Shown: positions 45,781 through 55,186, counted from the first letter of the stretch. The stretch is DNA of 64,000 nt from Marinomonas algicola (GCF_014805825.1 NZ_CP061941.1:3100001-3164000), one strand, 5' to 3'. Numbers and translations are program-made. Notes: generated from the letters alone by a model not told the origin.

Positions 45781-45867
45781 AGCGTAATAGTATTCGATTT
45801 TTGAGGATGAGCATCTTATCATATCCGGCAGCCAAGTTGGATAGACTTAAAATAAGGCACCACTGTA

Positions 45868-47043
45868 ATGATAGTGAATTTGATTAAAAAAAATTGCCAA
45901 AACTTTGTGTTTAACGGTTTATTGCACCAATGGAACAAAAATGGGTTCCACTCGACACAAGGTTACAGCTTTGAGAGCTTAACAAGCACATGGGAAATAA
46001 ACCCTGTTGGCCGCACTAGGCTACTGACCCAATGTCGTCAGCTGTACACATTCTCACATGCCTCGTTAGTCGACAACAACCCCGGGTGGAAGGCACGCTT
46101 AGCGCCTTTATTTAGTTTTATAACTCAAAACTATTTTAAGAGTGACCGTTGGATTTTTTCTTTAGATGATAAATTAACCCCACTTGACGAAAAAAGTGAT
46201 GCCTACGCTCTGGCCTTTGTTCTGCTATCTTTTAGTTATTATTACCAAGCTACAAGAGATGAAAAAGCCCTTGAATTAATTGAATCAACCCACCTTTTCT
46301 TACAAGAAAAAATGCGTTCAAATAAAGGTGGATACTATGAATCTTTCCCCATAGACTCTCTCTCAATACGCCGTCAAAATCCTCACATGCACCTACTTGA
46401 AGGATATATTGCAGCCTACCATGCAACCGAAAGTGAACCCTATAAGCTCGCATTGATTGAATTGTTATCCCTAGCAAAAACACACTTTTTTGATGCAGAA
46501 ACAAAAAGCCTTCGAGAGTTTTTTAATTCAGACTGGTCTTATAATCTCAATACAGGTCACATCATTGAACCAGGCCATCACTTTGAATGGGTTTGGTTAC
46601 TGCATCAATCGTATAAAATTGATGCAGACCCAGAGTATTTGATCATGGCCGATGCCCTTTGGGAAAAAGCCACGCGATATGGATTAGACCCAAAAGGTGG
46701 TGTTTATAACCAAATACACGCAAAAACAAACCAAGTACTGGATAAAGAAAAGCGTATTTGGCCTCTTACTGAATATTTAAAAGCGCTGTGCGCTCATCTT
46801 GAAGATGGTCCAAACAAAGTGGAACAGATCAAGAACGCGATTAGTTTCATTTTCACTCATTACCTCCATCGAGATGGTCATTGGAATGAGTTTTTGGATG
46901 CCGACAATAAACCAAAAGATCACCCTCTTCCAGGAACAAGCAGTTATCATATTTTTCTAGGCTTATGGGAGGTCATCCAATGGTGTCAAATTTCAATGGA
47001 CAGAACCAATACGCTGTCCCATGTAAACCAACCCCAAATTTAG
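45868..47043 (+). CDS. AGE-family sugar epimerase/isomerase
   Basis: A 391-aa (alpha/alpha)6-barrel enzyme of the N-acylglucosamine 2-epimerase family, which also includes mannose isomerase and cellobiose epimerase. Family motifs are present: RRQNPHMHLLEGY, IEPGHHFEWVWLL with the catalytic-type His pair, and IWPLTEYLKA. The absence of recognisable ATP-site features and the size around 390 aa fit mannose-type isomerases better than the renin-binding N-acylglucosamine epimerases (inference). It is 18 bases before hldD on the same strand and divergent from hldE, so it sits in a heptose gene cluster. The exact substrate is not known. Confidence 0.8.
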   Translation: MIVNLIKKNCQNFVFNGLLHQWNKNGFHSTQGYSFESLTSTWEINPVGRTRLLTQCRQLYTFSHASLVDNNPGWKARLAPLFSFITQNYFKSDRWIFSLDDKLTPLDEKSDAYALAFVLLSFSYYYQATRDEKALELIESTHLFLQEKMRSNKGGYYESFPIDSLSIRRQNPHMHLLEGYIAAYHATESEPYKLALIELLSLAKTHFFDAETKSLREFFNSDWSYNLNTGHIIEPGHHFEWVWLLHQSYKIDADPEYLIMADALWEKATRYGLDPKGGVYNQIHAKTNQVLDKEKRIWPLTEYLKALCAHLEDGPNKVEQIKNAISFIFTHYLHRDGHWNEFLDADNKPKDHPLPGTSSYHIFLGLWEVIQWCQISMDRTNTLSHVNQPQI

Positions 47044-47061
47044 CATTAAAGGAACAATCAT

Positions 47062-48009
47062 ATGTACGTAGTTACTGGTGGTGCTGGCTTTATTGGCAGC
47101 AATATTGTCCACGCATTAAATAAACGAGGTATTGATGACATCCTTGTCGTTGATGATTTAACCGATGGCAAAAAATGCCGTAATTTAAGCGATCTAAATA
47201 TTGCTGATTACATGGATATGCATGACTTTTTAGCGGCTATAAAAAACGACTCCCTTAACGCAGAAGTCACGGCTATATTTCATGAAGGGGCCTGCTCGGC
47301 AACGACTGAGTGGGATGGTAAATTCGTAATGGACGTAAACTATCAATATTCAAAAGCCGTTTTACATTATTGCTTAGAGAAAAAAATTCCATTTTCTTAT
47401 GCCTCATCTGCTTCCGTATACGGCGCAGGCCCAATCTTTAAAGAAGATCGTTCGCAAGAAAAACCGTTAAATATGTACGCGTTTTCAAAATTTCAATTTG
47501 ACCAATACATTCGCCGCTTATTACCAAACATTGAAAGCCAAGTATGCGGTTTCCGTTATTTCAATGTCTATGGGCCGCGAGAGCAACATAAAGGGTCGAT
47601 GGCCAGTGTGGCTTTTCACCTTCGTAATCAAATATCAGCGGGTGAAAACCCAAAACTTTTTGGCGCGTACGATGGCTATGAAGCGGGCGGACAGAGCCGT
47701 GATTTTATCTATGTTGAAGACTTAGTAAAGACCAAGCTTTGGTTTTTAGATAACCCTAATCAATCCGGAATTTTTAACCTTGGCACCGGTAAAGCAGAAC
47801 CTTTTAGAACCATTGCTGAAACCGTAATTAACTATTATGGACGAGGTGACATCGAGTTTATCGAATTTCCAGAGCATCTAAAAGGTGTATACCAGAGCTT
47901 CACTGAAGCCGATATTAGCAACCTAAGAAATACCGGTTATAAAGGTAGCTTTAGAGGCCTCGCCCAAGGGGTAACAGATTATTTAACTTGGTTGGATCAT
48001 AATGGCTAA
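47062..48009 (+). CDS. hldD: ADP-L-glycero-D-manno-heptose 6-epimerase
   Basis: HldD converts ADP-D,D-heptose to the L,D form used for the LPS inner core. The 315-aa short-chain dehydrogenase has the NAD(P) motif VVTGGAGFIGSNIV, HEGACSATTE, catalytic Tyr/Lys in MYAFSKFQFD, and YFNVYGPREQHKGSMASVAFH. AAAGGAA precedes the ATG. It overlaps waaF by 8 bases, consistent with coupled translation. Confidence 0.97.
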   Translation: MYVVTGGAGFIGSNIVHALNKRGIDDILVVDDLTDGKKCRNLSDLNIADYMDMHDFLAAIKNDSLNAEVTAIFHEGACSATTEWDGKFVMDVNYQYSKAVLHYCLEKKIPFSYASSASVYGAGPIFKEDRSQEKPLNMYAFSKFQFDQYIRRLLPNIESQVCGFRYFNVYGPREQHKGSMASVAFHLRNQISAGENPKLFGAYDGYEAGGQSRDFIYVEDLVKTKLWFLDNPNQSGIFNLGTGKAEPFRTIAETVINYYGRGDIEFIEFPEHLKGVYQSFTEADISNLRNTGYKGSFRGLAQGVTDYLTWLDHNG

Positions 48010-49003
48010 ATATCTGATTGTAGGCCCATCATGGGTGGGCGATATGGTAATGGCTCAAAGCCTATTTAGTCGAGTGAAAAAAGACGATCACGAGGCCATC
48101 ATTGATGTCATCGGCCCTGCTTGGTCAGCCCCTATTTTAGCAAGAATGCCAGAGGTACGTCAGGCAATCACCTTAAAAACGGCCCATGGAGAATGGGGTA
48201 TTAAGACCCGCCGATCTCTGGGTAAACGCTTACAAGCCGAACAGTACGATAAAGCCATTATTATACCGCGCTCTTGGAAATCAGCACTTGTTCCTTTTTT
48301 TGCGAACATCCCGGTGCGTGTGGGTTTTCATGGTGAGCAACGTTTTGTTTTATTAACTGAACGTCGAAAGCTCGATAAAACCATTTTGGACCAAACGGTA
48401 AAACGCTTTACCTCATTGGGTGTTGATATAGAGAAAGCCTACCCACCCGAGCCGTTAATACACCCTAAATTGGTCGTTGATAAAAACAATCAGCAGCACT
48501 TACTGTCTCACTTTAAGCTCTCAAAAGAGAGACCGGCCGTGGCTTTAATGGCAGGAGCGGAATTCGGTCCATCAAAACAATGGCCGCTACATCACTTCCA
48601 AGAAGTCGCCCAGCACTTGATCAGAAAAGGTTATCAAATATGGGTATTAGGAGGCCCAAAAGACCAAGAAGATGGTGACAAAATCATTGATGGTTTAGGT
48701 GAGTTTGCGTTTAATTTATGTGGAAAAACCAAATTAGTTGATGCCATAGACCTACTCGCTTATTCCGAGCAGGCCATCAGCAATGACTCTGGACTAATGC
48801 ATGTTGCCGCAGCGGTAGGTACCCATGTACATGGGATATACGGTTCAACAAGTGACGCTTTCACACCACCACTGACAGATAAAAAAACCATTCATAATTT
48901 ACACTTGGACTGTTCACCGTGCTTTAAAAGACACTGTCCATTAGGGCATACAGACTGCCAACATAATTTAAAACCACACAGTATTATTCATACTCTGAAA
49001 TAA
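48002..49003 (+). CDS. waaF: ADP-heptose:LPS heptosyltransferase II
   Basis: WaaF adds the second heptose to the LPS inner core. The 333-aa GT9 enzyme begins AKYLIVGPSWVGDMVMAQSL and has the donor-site region CGKTKLVDAIDLLAYSEQAISNDSGLMHVAAA. The C-terminus carries the Cys-rich LDCSPCFKRHCPLGHTDC stretch typical of WaaF. It is last in the AGE-hldD-waaF operon and ends before a strong hairpin. Confidence 0.95.
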   Translation: MAKYLIVGPSWVGDMVMAQSLFSRVKKDDHEAIIDVIGPAWSAPILARMPEVRQAITLKTAHGEWGIKTRRSLGKRLQAEQYDKAIIIPRSWKSALVPFFANIPVRVGFHGEQRFVLLTERRKLDKTILDQTVKRFTSLGVDIEKAYPPEPLIHPKLVVDKNNQQHLLSHFKLSKERPAVALMAGAEFGPSKQWPLHHFQEVAQHLIRKGYQIWVLGGPKDQEDGDKIIDGLGEFAFNLCGKTKLVDAIDLLAYSEQAISNDSGLMHVAAAVGTHVHGIYGSTSDAFTPPLTDKKTIHNLHLDCSPCFKRHCPLGHTDCQHNLKPHSIIHTLK

Positions 49004-49010
49004 AGCCTAA

Positions 49011-49053
49011 AACCTGAATGGCTAGGTAGGTGACCTATATAGCCATTCAGGTT
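49011..49053. terminator. Strong hairpin between waaF and the glycosyltransferase genes
   Basis: AACCTGAATGGCTA pairs perfectly with TAGCCATTCAGGTT, a 14-bp stem, with a 15-base loop. It lies between convergent genes. On the minus strand a short T-run follows, so it probably ends transcription from both sides. Confidence 0.75.
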
Positions 49054-49091
49054 AGTCATTTAAGAAACTCAGTATATTCGTTAACGACATT

Positions 49092-50009
49092 TTACTTAAT
49101 CATAGCTGACAGCAAATGGTCAATTGTATATTGCTGTTTAATCGAATCATCAATCTCTGTAGTTGGAGCGTCTAGGAACTCAAGCAAGGTCCGCTTTTCA
49201 TGGCCTAATACATAAATGTTATTTTCATGATAAAAATCGTAATGGACGATGTCTTTGTTGTTCGTCAGGAGTTTTTTATTTAGAAAAAGAGACTCCAATG
49301 CTCGCGTTGTTAATCCTTCTTGATACCCTTGACTTATCTCTAGCAAACAGGTTGATCTAGACGCTCGCCGTAAATACTCTTCGTAAGAAATATAATGTTC
49401 AGAAAAGAGAGCTAATTCTTCCTGTTGATATTTTTTACGCTTATCTTTGACTAAATGACAATCAAATCCAACCTCGATACCCATTAGCTGTTGCTTAACA
49501 TGCTGTAAGAATGCCAGCCGACCCTTATCCACTCCTGAAAAGAAAACCCTATGACTTTCCGATTCTGTTGTTAAATAGCTTACTTCATCTTGCTTCAAAA
49601 ACCTTAGTACCTGCGGATGATAGTGAAAGCCAAAATTCGAAGCATCGCCCTTATCAAAAGTCCAAATTTTTATACTATTCAGCCGGCAATACCAAAGCAA
49701 AAAAAACCGCCGTTTGGAACTCATCGAAGAAATTGGATTCCAAAGCCAAAGAGCGGCTGCACTATTTTGAGTTTTTGCGTAGTTATCCAAAGCAAGAATA
49801 TCTTCCATAGCAAAAAAAATAAGTTGTTCATCTTCATTTCTTTTCTTACTTGAAATAAGTGATCTCAAAATAACATACAAACGCTTGAACATCGCCACTT
49901 TGGTTTTCGTTTTGAAATCTGACACGGTTACCTTGGTTTTATCACCAAGATCATCAAAGATAAACTTAGATAGATAAAAGTCATTGCGAACTATGGAAAG
50001 TTTTTTCAT
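49092..50009 (-). CDS. Putative LPS glycosyltransferase
   Basis: A 305-aa protein without a clear named relative. The C-terminal part has EISQGYQEGLTTRALESLFLN followed by KKLLTNN, the pattern at the donor site of CgeB-like and other GT-B glycosyltransferases of core or O-antigen clusters. The N-terminal half lacks recognisable motifs. It overlaps the preceding glycosyltransferase gene by 4 bases. It is the last gene of a four-glycosyltransferase run, so outer-core sugar transfer is the likely job. Confidence 0.65.
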   Translation of the reverse strand: MKKLSIVRNDFYLSKFIFDDLGDKTKVTVSDFKTKTKVAMFKRLYVILRSLISSKKRNEDEQLIFFAMEDILALDNYAKTQNSAAALWLWNPISSMSSKRRFFLLWYCRLNSIKIWTFDKGDASNFGFHYHPQVLRFLKQDEVSYLTTESESHRVFFSGVDKGRLAFLQHVKQQLMGIEVGFDCHLVKDKRKKYQQEELALFSEHYISYEEYLRRASRSTCLLEISQGYQEGLTTRALESLFLNKKLLTNNKDIVHYDFYHENNIYVLGHEKRTLLEFLDAPTTEIDDSIKQQYTIDHLLSAMIK

Positions 50010-50791
50010 TTAAGGTGCTTATCTAACCCAGATTCAATCCACTGGAGCTTATTATCAATGGTATTACTTAAAATCTCATCATTTTTCGGTAAGCTCGCAC
50101 GTGTGTTTTCTTTGTGATATAGGTGAAATCCAACTCCGGAAAACTTTAAATAAAAACGTTGAATGCCTTTATTTAACATACGAATAACCATTTCACTGTC
50201 TTCTCGCCCCCAACCTTCAAATGCTTCGTTATAGCCATTGATCGCAACAATGTCTTTTTTCCAAAAAGCAATGTTACACCCTCTAGTTGACCTATCTGAA
50301 TTCCATACTTTTGAAAATAAACGACTTAATAATGGAGAACTAAGGGTGTTGTGACGATTGCGCAGCCCTTTAGTAAAGAAGTTCGGGATCGAGAAATTTT
50401 GCATAATACGTTTACTTAAATCGTCCCCCATCAGAACCCGCCCTCCTTGAACAAAGAAATTAGGGCGAGCTGCGGCAATATGGGAAGCAATAAAATCAGG
50501 CGCAATCAAGATATCGCCATCAATAATAATAATGTAATCGCCCCGAGCTTTGGTAATAGCGCGGTTACGACTCATTGCCAACCGAAAACCACTGTCTTCT
50601 TGCCAGCTGTGGATAAGCGGAACTGGGAAGTTTTCGGCATAGGTTTTTATCAAACGTTGAGTATCTTCTCTTGAACCATCGTCTGCAATGATCACTTCAT
50701 AAGGCAAAGTACTTTGCTTCAAAACACTTTGCAACACGACTTCCAACGCCTCTTTCCAATTATAAGTCGTTACAATTAAGGTAACTTTCAT
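50006..50791 (-). CDS. GT2 glycosyltransferase
   Basis: A 261-aa GT-A enzyme of family 2. The nucleotide-binding start VTLIVTTYNWKEAL, DDGS at about 37-40, a DGD metal site in YIIIIDGDIL, and a C-terminal galactosyltransferase-type segment GCNIAFWKKD followed by FEGWGREDSEM are all seen. It resembles the GT2/Glyco_transf_7C group that includes chondroitin-polymerase-like enzymes. No membrane segment is present. It overlaps its neighbours by 4 bases on both sides. Confidence 0.85.
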   Translation of the reverse strand: MKVTLIVTTYNWKEALEVVLQSVLKQSTLPYEVIIADDGSREDTQRLIKTYAENFPVPLIHSWQEDSGFRLAMSRNRAITKARGDYIIIIDGDILIAPDFIASHIAAARPNFFVQGGRVLMGDDLSKRIMQNFSIPNFFTKGLRNRHNTLSSPLLSRLFSKVWNSDRSTRGCNIAFWKKDIVAINGYNEAFEGWGREDSEMVIRMLNKGIQRFYLKFSGVGFHLYHKENTRASLPKNDEILSNTIDNKLQWIESGLDKHLK

Positions 50792-51567
50792 TTATCGCGC
50801 TCCGTTTGCTCTCTGAGCCATAAATCAATGTATTTTACAAAAGTTGAGTGCATACCCAGCCACGCGAGAATAAACCCATGCTTGCCATCCAGAAAACCTC
50901 GCTTTATGAAATACATTTTCACAAAGCACGCAATAGCATGTAATAATGCCGTCCCTAATCCTGATTTTTTCTTACCTTCTCTTTGGTCTGTCCATGCTTT
51001 TAAGTAGCCTGTCGTCTTATTGATATAATGATGCAAATTTTCATAAGTATCATGATATAAAATACCTTCCGAGATTTTTTTAATCCTTACTCCCTCACCC
51101 ACAACCACTTTTTCATGAACAAGTGCGTCGTTGTAAGCGACTTTTTCTCTTGGATACAAACGAACAATCCAATCAGGGCTCCAGCCAGAGTAATGTATAT
51201 ATTTACCAAACGCTTTTGTAAGACGATTAACTTCATAACAGATATCTAAATCTGAATTCAAAATAATGTGCTGTATAGACGCCTTAAGTTCAGGAGAAAT
51301 ACATTCATCCGCATCAAGCACTAAAACCCAATCTGAAGACATATAAGACTGGGCAAGCTGCCTTTGTCTACCAAACCCAGGCCAGTCTAAATTCTGATAG
51401 ACAGTCGCTTGATATTTGTCCGCAATGTCTAACGTTGAGTCTGTACTCCCTGAATCAACAATGACAATTTCATTAACCCAACCAAAAACAGATTCTAAAC
51501 ACTTGGCTAAATGCTTTTCCTCATTTTTAACTATCATCAAAACGCCAAGCGTAGTTTCAGTATTCAT
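50788..51567 (-). CDS. GT2 glycosyltransferase of the WaaE/LgtF type
   Basis: A 259-aa family 2 glycosyltransferase. The start LGVLMIVKNEEKHLAKCLES, VDSGSTDSTLDIA, WPGFGRQRQLA and VLVLDADECIS closely match WaaE/LgtF, which add glucose to inner-core heptose I in several genera. By analogy it starts the outer core extension here (inference). It is the second of four glycosyltransferase genes downstream of ugd. Confidence 0.85.
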   Translation of the reverse strand: MNTETTLGVLMIVKNEEKHLAKCLESVFGWVNEIVIVDSGSTDSTLDIADKYQATVYQNLDWPGFGRQRQLAQSYMSSDWVLVLDADECISPELKASIQHIILNSDLDICYEVNRLTKAFGKYIHYSGWSPDWIVRLYPREKVAYNDALVHEKVVVGEGVRIKKISEGILYHDTYENLHHYINKTTGYLKAWTDQREGKKKSGLGTALLHAIACFVKMYFIKRGFLDGKHGFILAWLGMHSTFVKYIDLWLREQTERDK

Positions 51568-51579
51568 ATCAATCCGTTT

Positions 51580-52515
51580 TTAAAGTTGTCCAGAGAGCTC
51601 AAAATACTTCTTCGCAACTAAAAGGTTAATTTTATGTTCTCGCTCAATATCTTTGAACTGCTCAGTATAAGTTTGAGCGTTCTTAATAATTTCTTGGGCA
51701 AGGGCTTGATTTTCGTTGTAAAACTGAATCTTTTCTTCAAGATCACTGAAATCATCTTTGAGCAACACATAATGAACATCAGGAACTAATCGGCCTTCCA
51801 TGTACCAAGTTTCAAAACGTGGCCGCCTCATAAAGCACAAAGAATTAGAGGACATAATCCACTTTAAATTTGTCGCAACATCTTTACCTTCAACACTGAC
51901 AATGTATTTATATTCCAACTGCTGATCAATAGTGAGAAAACCTTTGAAACCAACATCATCTTTTAAGCTGTCATCACTGTGTCCTATATTACATAGCGGA
52001 TGGGTCGCAAATTTATCCGTCAGTATTTTTCTATGTTTTTGATAAATCATTCCCCGCCAAACAGCCTGACCTTTCTTATCTTTAAACTGTTTTTTATCGT
52101 TAAGAAAATTATAATGACGAATGGCATTTAATTTAAGCAATACTGAAGCCTGATTGTTGTCTGAAATAGGTCGGCTTTTAACAAATGAAGGTTCATCTGG
52201 GATATGAATTACATCCCCGAAAACATAACTAAACCTTAATGCTTTGGGAAAATACTTAACAATTTTCTTTGTATCAGCGTAATAAGCAAAACTTTTGTCT
52301 TTCTTGAAGCGGCCAATTTCAACAGAAGAACGTAAATTTGAAAAAAGCGGATCCTTACAATAATAATTAACTCGCTGCTCGATATCAGCATCAACCCAAA
52401 ATTTTGATAATACAGCCCGATAGTCCTTAAACTCTGGCTTACTAATGACAATAAGCTCAGATAAGTAATACCAAATCTTCTTTGCTCTTTTTTTAAAATA
52501 ATGCAAATCTTTCAT
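51580..52515 (-). CDS. GT90-like LPS core glycosyltransferase
   Basis: A 311-aa protein whose C-terminal two thirds match the CAP10/LpsA (GT90) family: AVWRGMIYQKHRK, then IVSVEGKDVATNLKWIMSSN, LCFMRRPRFETWYMEG and LVPDVHYVLLKDDFSDL. GT90 members in bacteria transfer xylose, glucose or galactose to LPS cores. The N-terminal 80 residues are basic and less conserved. It starts 16 bases after ugd, so UDP-glucuronate or a product of it may be a donor in this cluster (inference). Confidence 0.78.
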   Translation of the reverse strand: MKDLHYFKKRAKKIWYYLSELIVISKPEFKDYRAVLSKFWVDADIEQRVNYYCKDPLFSNLRSSVEIGRFKKDKSFAYYADTKKIVKYFPKALRFSYVFGDVIHIPDEPSFVKSRPISDNNQASVLLKLNAIRHYNFLNDKKQFKDKKGQAVWRGMIYQKHRKILTDKFATHPLCNIGHSDDSLKDDVGFKGFLTIDQQLEYKYIVSVEGKDVATNLKWIMSSNSLCFMRRPRFETWYMEGRLVPDVHYVLLKDDFSDLEEKIQFYNENQALAQEIIKNAQTYTEQFKDIEREHKINLLVAKKYFELSGQL

Positions 52516-52531
52516 TTTTTAACACTTACCA

Positions 52532-53701
52532 TTATGAATCGATACCAAACAAATCCCGTGTATAGACTTTATTTGAAACATCTGAAATTTCTTCTGTCAT
52601 TCTATTGGCAACAATAACATCGCTCAATTTTTTGAATTCACTCATGTCATTAATCACTCTTGAGTTATAAAAGAACGCATCACTCAAAACAGGCTCATAC
52701 ACAACAACCTCGACCCCTTCCGCTTTTATTCGTTTCATCACACCTTGTACCGCTGAAGCCCTGAAGTTATCAGAGCCCACCTTCATAACCAATCGATATA
52801 TACCAACGACTTTAGGGTTTTTACTTAAAATTGATTCAGCGATAAAGTTTTTACGCGTGACATTGGCATCCACAATCGCTTTTACAAGATTATTTGGTAC
52901 TTTATCGTAATTCGCCAAAAGCTGCTTTGTGTCCTTCGGCAAACAATAGCCACCATACCCAAAAGAAGGATTATTGTAGTGATTACCAATACGACTGTCA
53001 GAACTAACACCTTTTATAATCTGCTTAGAATCCAGGCCATGCGTTTCTGCAAAGCTATCTAACTCATTAAAAAAAGCAACTCTCATGGCCAAGTAGGTAT
53101 TTGCAAACAACTTAATTGCTTCGGCTTCAGTTGAACCTGTTAGTAAAACCTCTATATCATCTTTTTTAGCCGCTTGAGCCAGCAAATTAGCGAAGGTGCG
53201 CGCTCTCTCTGATTCCTCTCCAACGATAATTCTAGATGGGTAGAGGTTATCATAAAGCGCTTTTCCTTCTCTTAAAAATTCTGGAGAAAAAATAAGATTA
53301 GCGGTTTTATATTCCTTTGATGCTTTGCTTGTAAAACCAACAGGAACAGTTGACTTTACAATCATCGTTGCTAAAGGGTTTATATTTATGACATCCTGAA
53401 TAACGGCCTCAACTAATTTCGTATTAAAATAATTAGTATCGGGATCATAATCCGTTGGTGTGGCTATGATAATAAAATCGGCATTATCATATGCTTCAAT
53501 CTTATCAAGTGTGGCTCTAAAGTTAAGATTTCCGGCCTTTAAATACGCCTCAACATCGGCATCCACAATGGGAGAAAGACCTATATTTAATAGGTCGACT
53601 TTTTCCTGCAAAATATCAAGCGCAACCACTTCATTATGTTGAGCAAGAAGCAAGGCATTAGAAATACCGACATAACCTGTTCCTACCACTGCTATTTTCA
53701 T
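52532..53701 (-). CDS. ugd: UDP-glucose 6-dehydrogenase
   Basis: Ugd oxidises UDP-glucose to UDP-glucuronic acid with two NAD. The 389-aa product is the short enterobacterial type. It has the Rossmann start KIAVVGTGYVGISNALLLAQ, SPEFLREGKALYDNLYPSRI, and the catalytic cysteine in FGYGGYCLPKDTKQLL. It begins a minus-strand run with four glycosyltransferase genes, which suggests an acidic sugar in the LPS core or a surface polymer. Confidence 0.96.
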   Translation of the reverse strand: MKIAVVGTGYVGISNALLLAQHNEVVALDILQEKVDLLNIGLSPIVDADVEAYLKAGNLNFRATLDKIEAYDNADFIIIATPTDYDPDTNYFNTKLVEAVIQDVININPLATMIVKSTVPVGFTSKASKEYKTANLIFSPEFLREGKALYDNLYPSRIIVGEESERARTFANLLAQAAKKDDIEVLLTGSTEAEAIKLFANTYLAMRVAFFNELDSFAETHGLDSKQIIKGVSSDSRIGNHYNNPSFGYGGYCLPKDTKQLLANYDKVPNNLVKAIVDANVTRKNFIAESILSKNPKVVGIYRLVMKVGSDNFRASAVQGVMKRIKAEGVEVVVYEPVLSDAFFYNSRVINDMSEFKKLSDVIVANRMTEEISDVSNKVYTRDLFGIDS

Positions 53702-53863
53702 GATTGCTCCATAACGATTCGATTTGTTTGGCTGACCATTTTATGAAGCTTTATAAAGGGATTCAATCAAAACTGGATCTAGGAAGGAAAAGATAAAAAT
53801 AATGCCAGCAAAACAATCAAATTCAGGCTACTCTAAAAGAAAACAATAATATGGAGTTAGTCT

Positions 53864-54181
53864 ATGAAGTTTGAACTTGTTGATCGTCAAGGATATATCC
53901 CTGATTTAGTCTATGGAGAAGCAGGACAGGAACTCGCATGCTTTGTTCCTGATAGCTATAAATGGCAACAAATTGCGTATAACAATGGCGAAGGTGATGT
54001 CTTAATAGACGGCCATACTTGGCGCTTCTTTTTCGCACAAGAAGGCATTGGTGTTAAATTAATCGACGGCATAGTTACCCTTAAAGAAGCCGAATCCTTT
54101 CTCTCTGCTGTAAAAATAAAGATTTGGGGTGAGAAAAACCAGCAAGTACAAATGTTTATCGCAGGAACAACACCTAGATAG
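53864..54181 (+). CDS. Hypothetical protein, 105 aa
   Basis: I do not recognise this protein. It is 105 aa, soluble, rich in aromatic residues and predicted mainly beta (short alternating hydrophobic runs), with no signal peptide or cysteine cluster; only one Cys is present. GGAG lies 8 bases before the ATG. It stands alone between ugd and an aldose epimerase gene, both on the opposite strand, and is followed by a good hairpin. A possible 15-codon reading frame lies just upstream. Confidence 0.7.
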   Translation: MKFELVDRQGYIPDLVYGEAGQELACFVPDSYKWQQIAYNNGEGDVLIDGHTWRFFFAQEGIGVKLIDGIVTLKEAESFLSAVKIKIWGEKNQQVQMFIAGTTPR

Positions 54182-54190
54182 AATAAACCC

Positions 54191-54238
54191 GAGCACTTAG
54201 TGATGATAACTAACACGCGTTAAGACTACTAAGTGCTC
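54191..54238. terminator. Hairpin after the 105-aa hypothetical gene
   Basis: GAGCACTTAGT pairs perfectly with ACTAAGTGCTC (11 bp), and TAAC/GTTA can pair inside the loop. It lies between convergent genes and has no long T-run. It is probably a two-way terminator. Confidence 0.6.
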
Positions 54239-54247
54239 ATTAGACTA

Positions 54248-55186
54248 TTAATTAAACGTCGGCTTAAATTGAATTTCACCTTGTATAAAGTCATTAGAAG
54301 AAAGCATTTGAGTGCCCCCTAATTCATCGGGTAGGTCAATGTGGTTAAATGAATTAGTGGTATGAGTGACTGGTTCAAGACAAAAAAATGCACTATTCTG
54401 CTCTTGATCATCTGTAGACGGCTCAGGTGAAAACAACACTAGGTTTCGAAATATTTCCGATGCATTTATTACCAATTGACCACCATGAGAAGGCCAAGAT
54501 AATAACGCAGTACCATCCCATCCGGTAAAATTATTGTCTAAGCCAATCTCTAAGTGACCACGTCTAAAATTCACTACTGCATCCGTTTCTGTTTTATGAG
54601 TATGAGGAATCAAAAACTCATCACTAAACCACTGCCCAGTTGAGTGAAATTGGACCTTCATATTGGGTTCGTAGATAAAATATGGGTGAATTCCCATGCC
54701 TGCTGGCATGACTTGACTCCCTGTATTCAAAAGCTTTAGACGAATGGTCAATCCGTCATCATTTAATTCAAACACTTGCTCTGCTTGATAAGAATACGGC
54801 CATCCAAAAGTATCAACCGAGTCATTAGGAAAAGTAAACACTAAAGTCGCGCTGGTTTCTGTTTGTTTTTTAACGTGCCACACCCCCAACCAACTATGAC
54901 CGTGATTAAATAGCGGCCAATCAGCGATGTTTGCCGAAATTAAGTGTTCACGACCATCAACTTCAAGTCTATTATTACCAATGCGATTTGATAATGGGAA
55001 CAAAGGAAAAGATGAGGCGTTAAGTGCATCAATCGGCTCTTTGAGTTGGCTAGGCTCTACGGGCCTTAACCAATCAATTCTTTGACTTTCCTTTATCGAA
55101 AAAAAGTGTGTGATTACACCGCCTTTATCAGGACTTAAACCAAGTTCAAAAAAGTCATTTTTTAATATTATTACTGAGTCGCTCAT
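54248..55186 (-). CDS. Aldose 1-epimerase family protein
   Basis: A 312-aa beta-sandwich mutarotase of the galactose-mutarotase-like group. Substrate-site features seen are SFPLFPLSNRIGNNRL, the His in FNHGHSWLGVW, PAGMGIHPYF, and the C-terminal Glu in FFCLEPVTHTTNSFN. The ATG at 55186, with AGAGGT 6 bases upstream, is preferred over a GTG one codon earlier. The sugar is not predictable. It lies 31 bases after sseA and may share its promoter. Confidence 0.85.
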   Translation of the reverse strand: MSDSVIILKNDFFELGLSPDKGGVITHFFSIKESQRIDWLRPVEPSQLKEPIDALNASSFPLFPLSNRIGNNRLEVDGREHLISANIADWPLFNHGHSWLGVWHVKKQTETSATLVFTFPNDSVDTFGWPYSYQAEQVFELNDDGLTIRLKLLNTGSQVMPAGMGIHPYFIYEPNMKVQFHSTGQWFSDEFLIPHTHKTETDAVVNFRRGHLEIGLDNNFTGWDGTALLSWPSHGGQLVINASEIFRNLVLFSPEPSTDDQEQNSAFFCLEPVTHTTNSFNHIDLPDELGGTQMLSSNDFIQGEIQFKPTFN

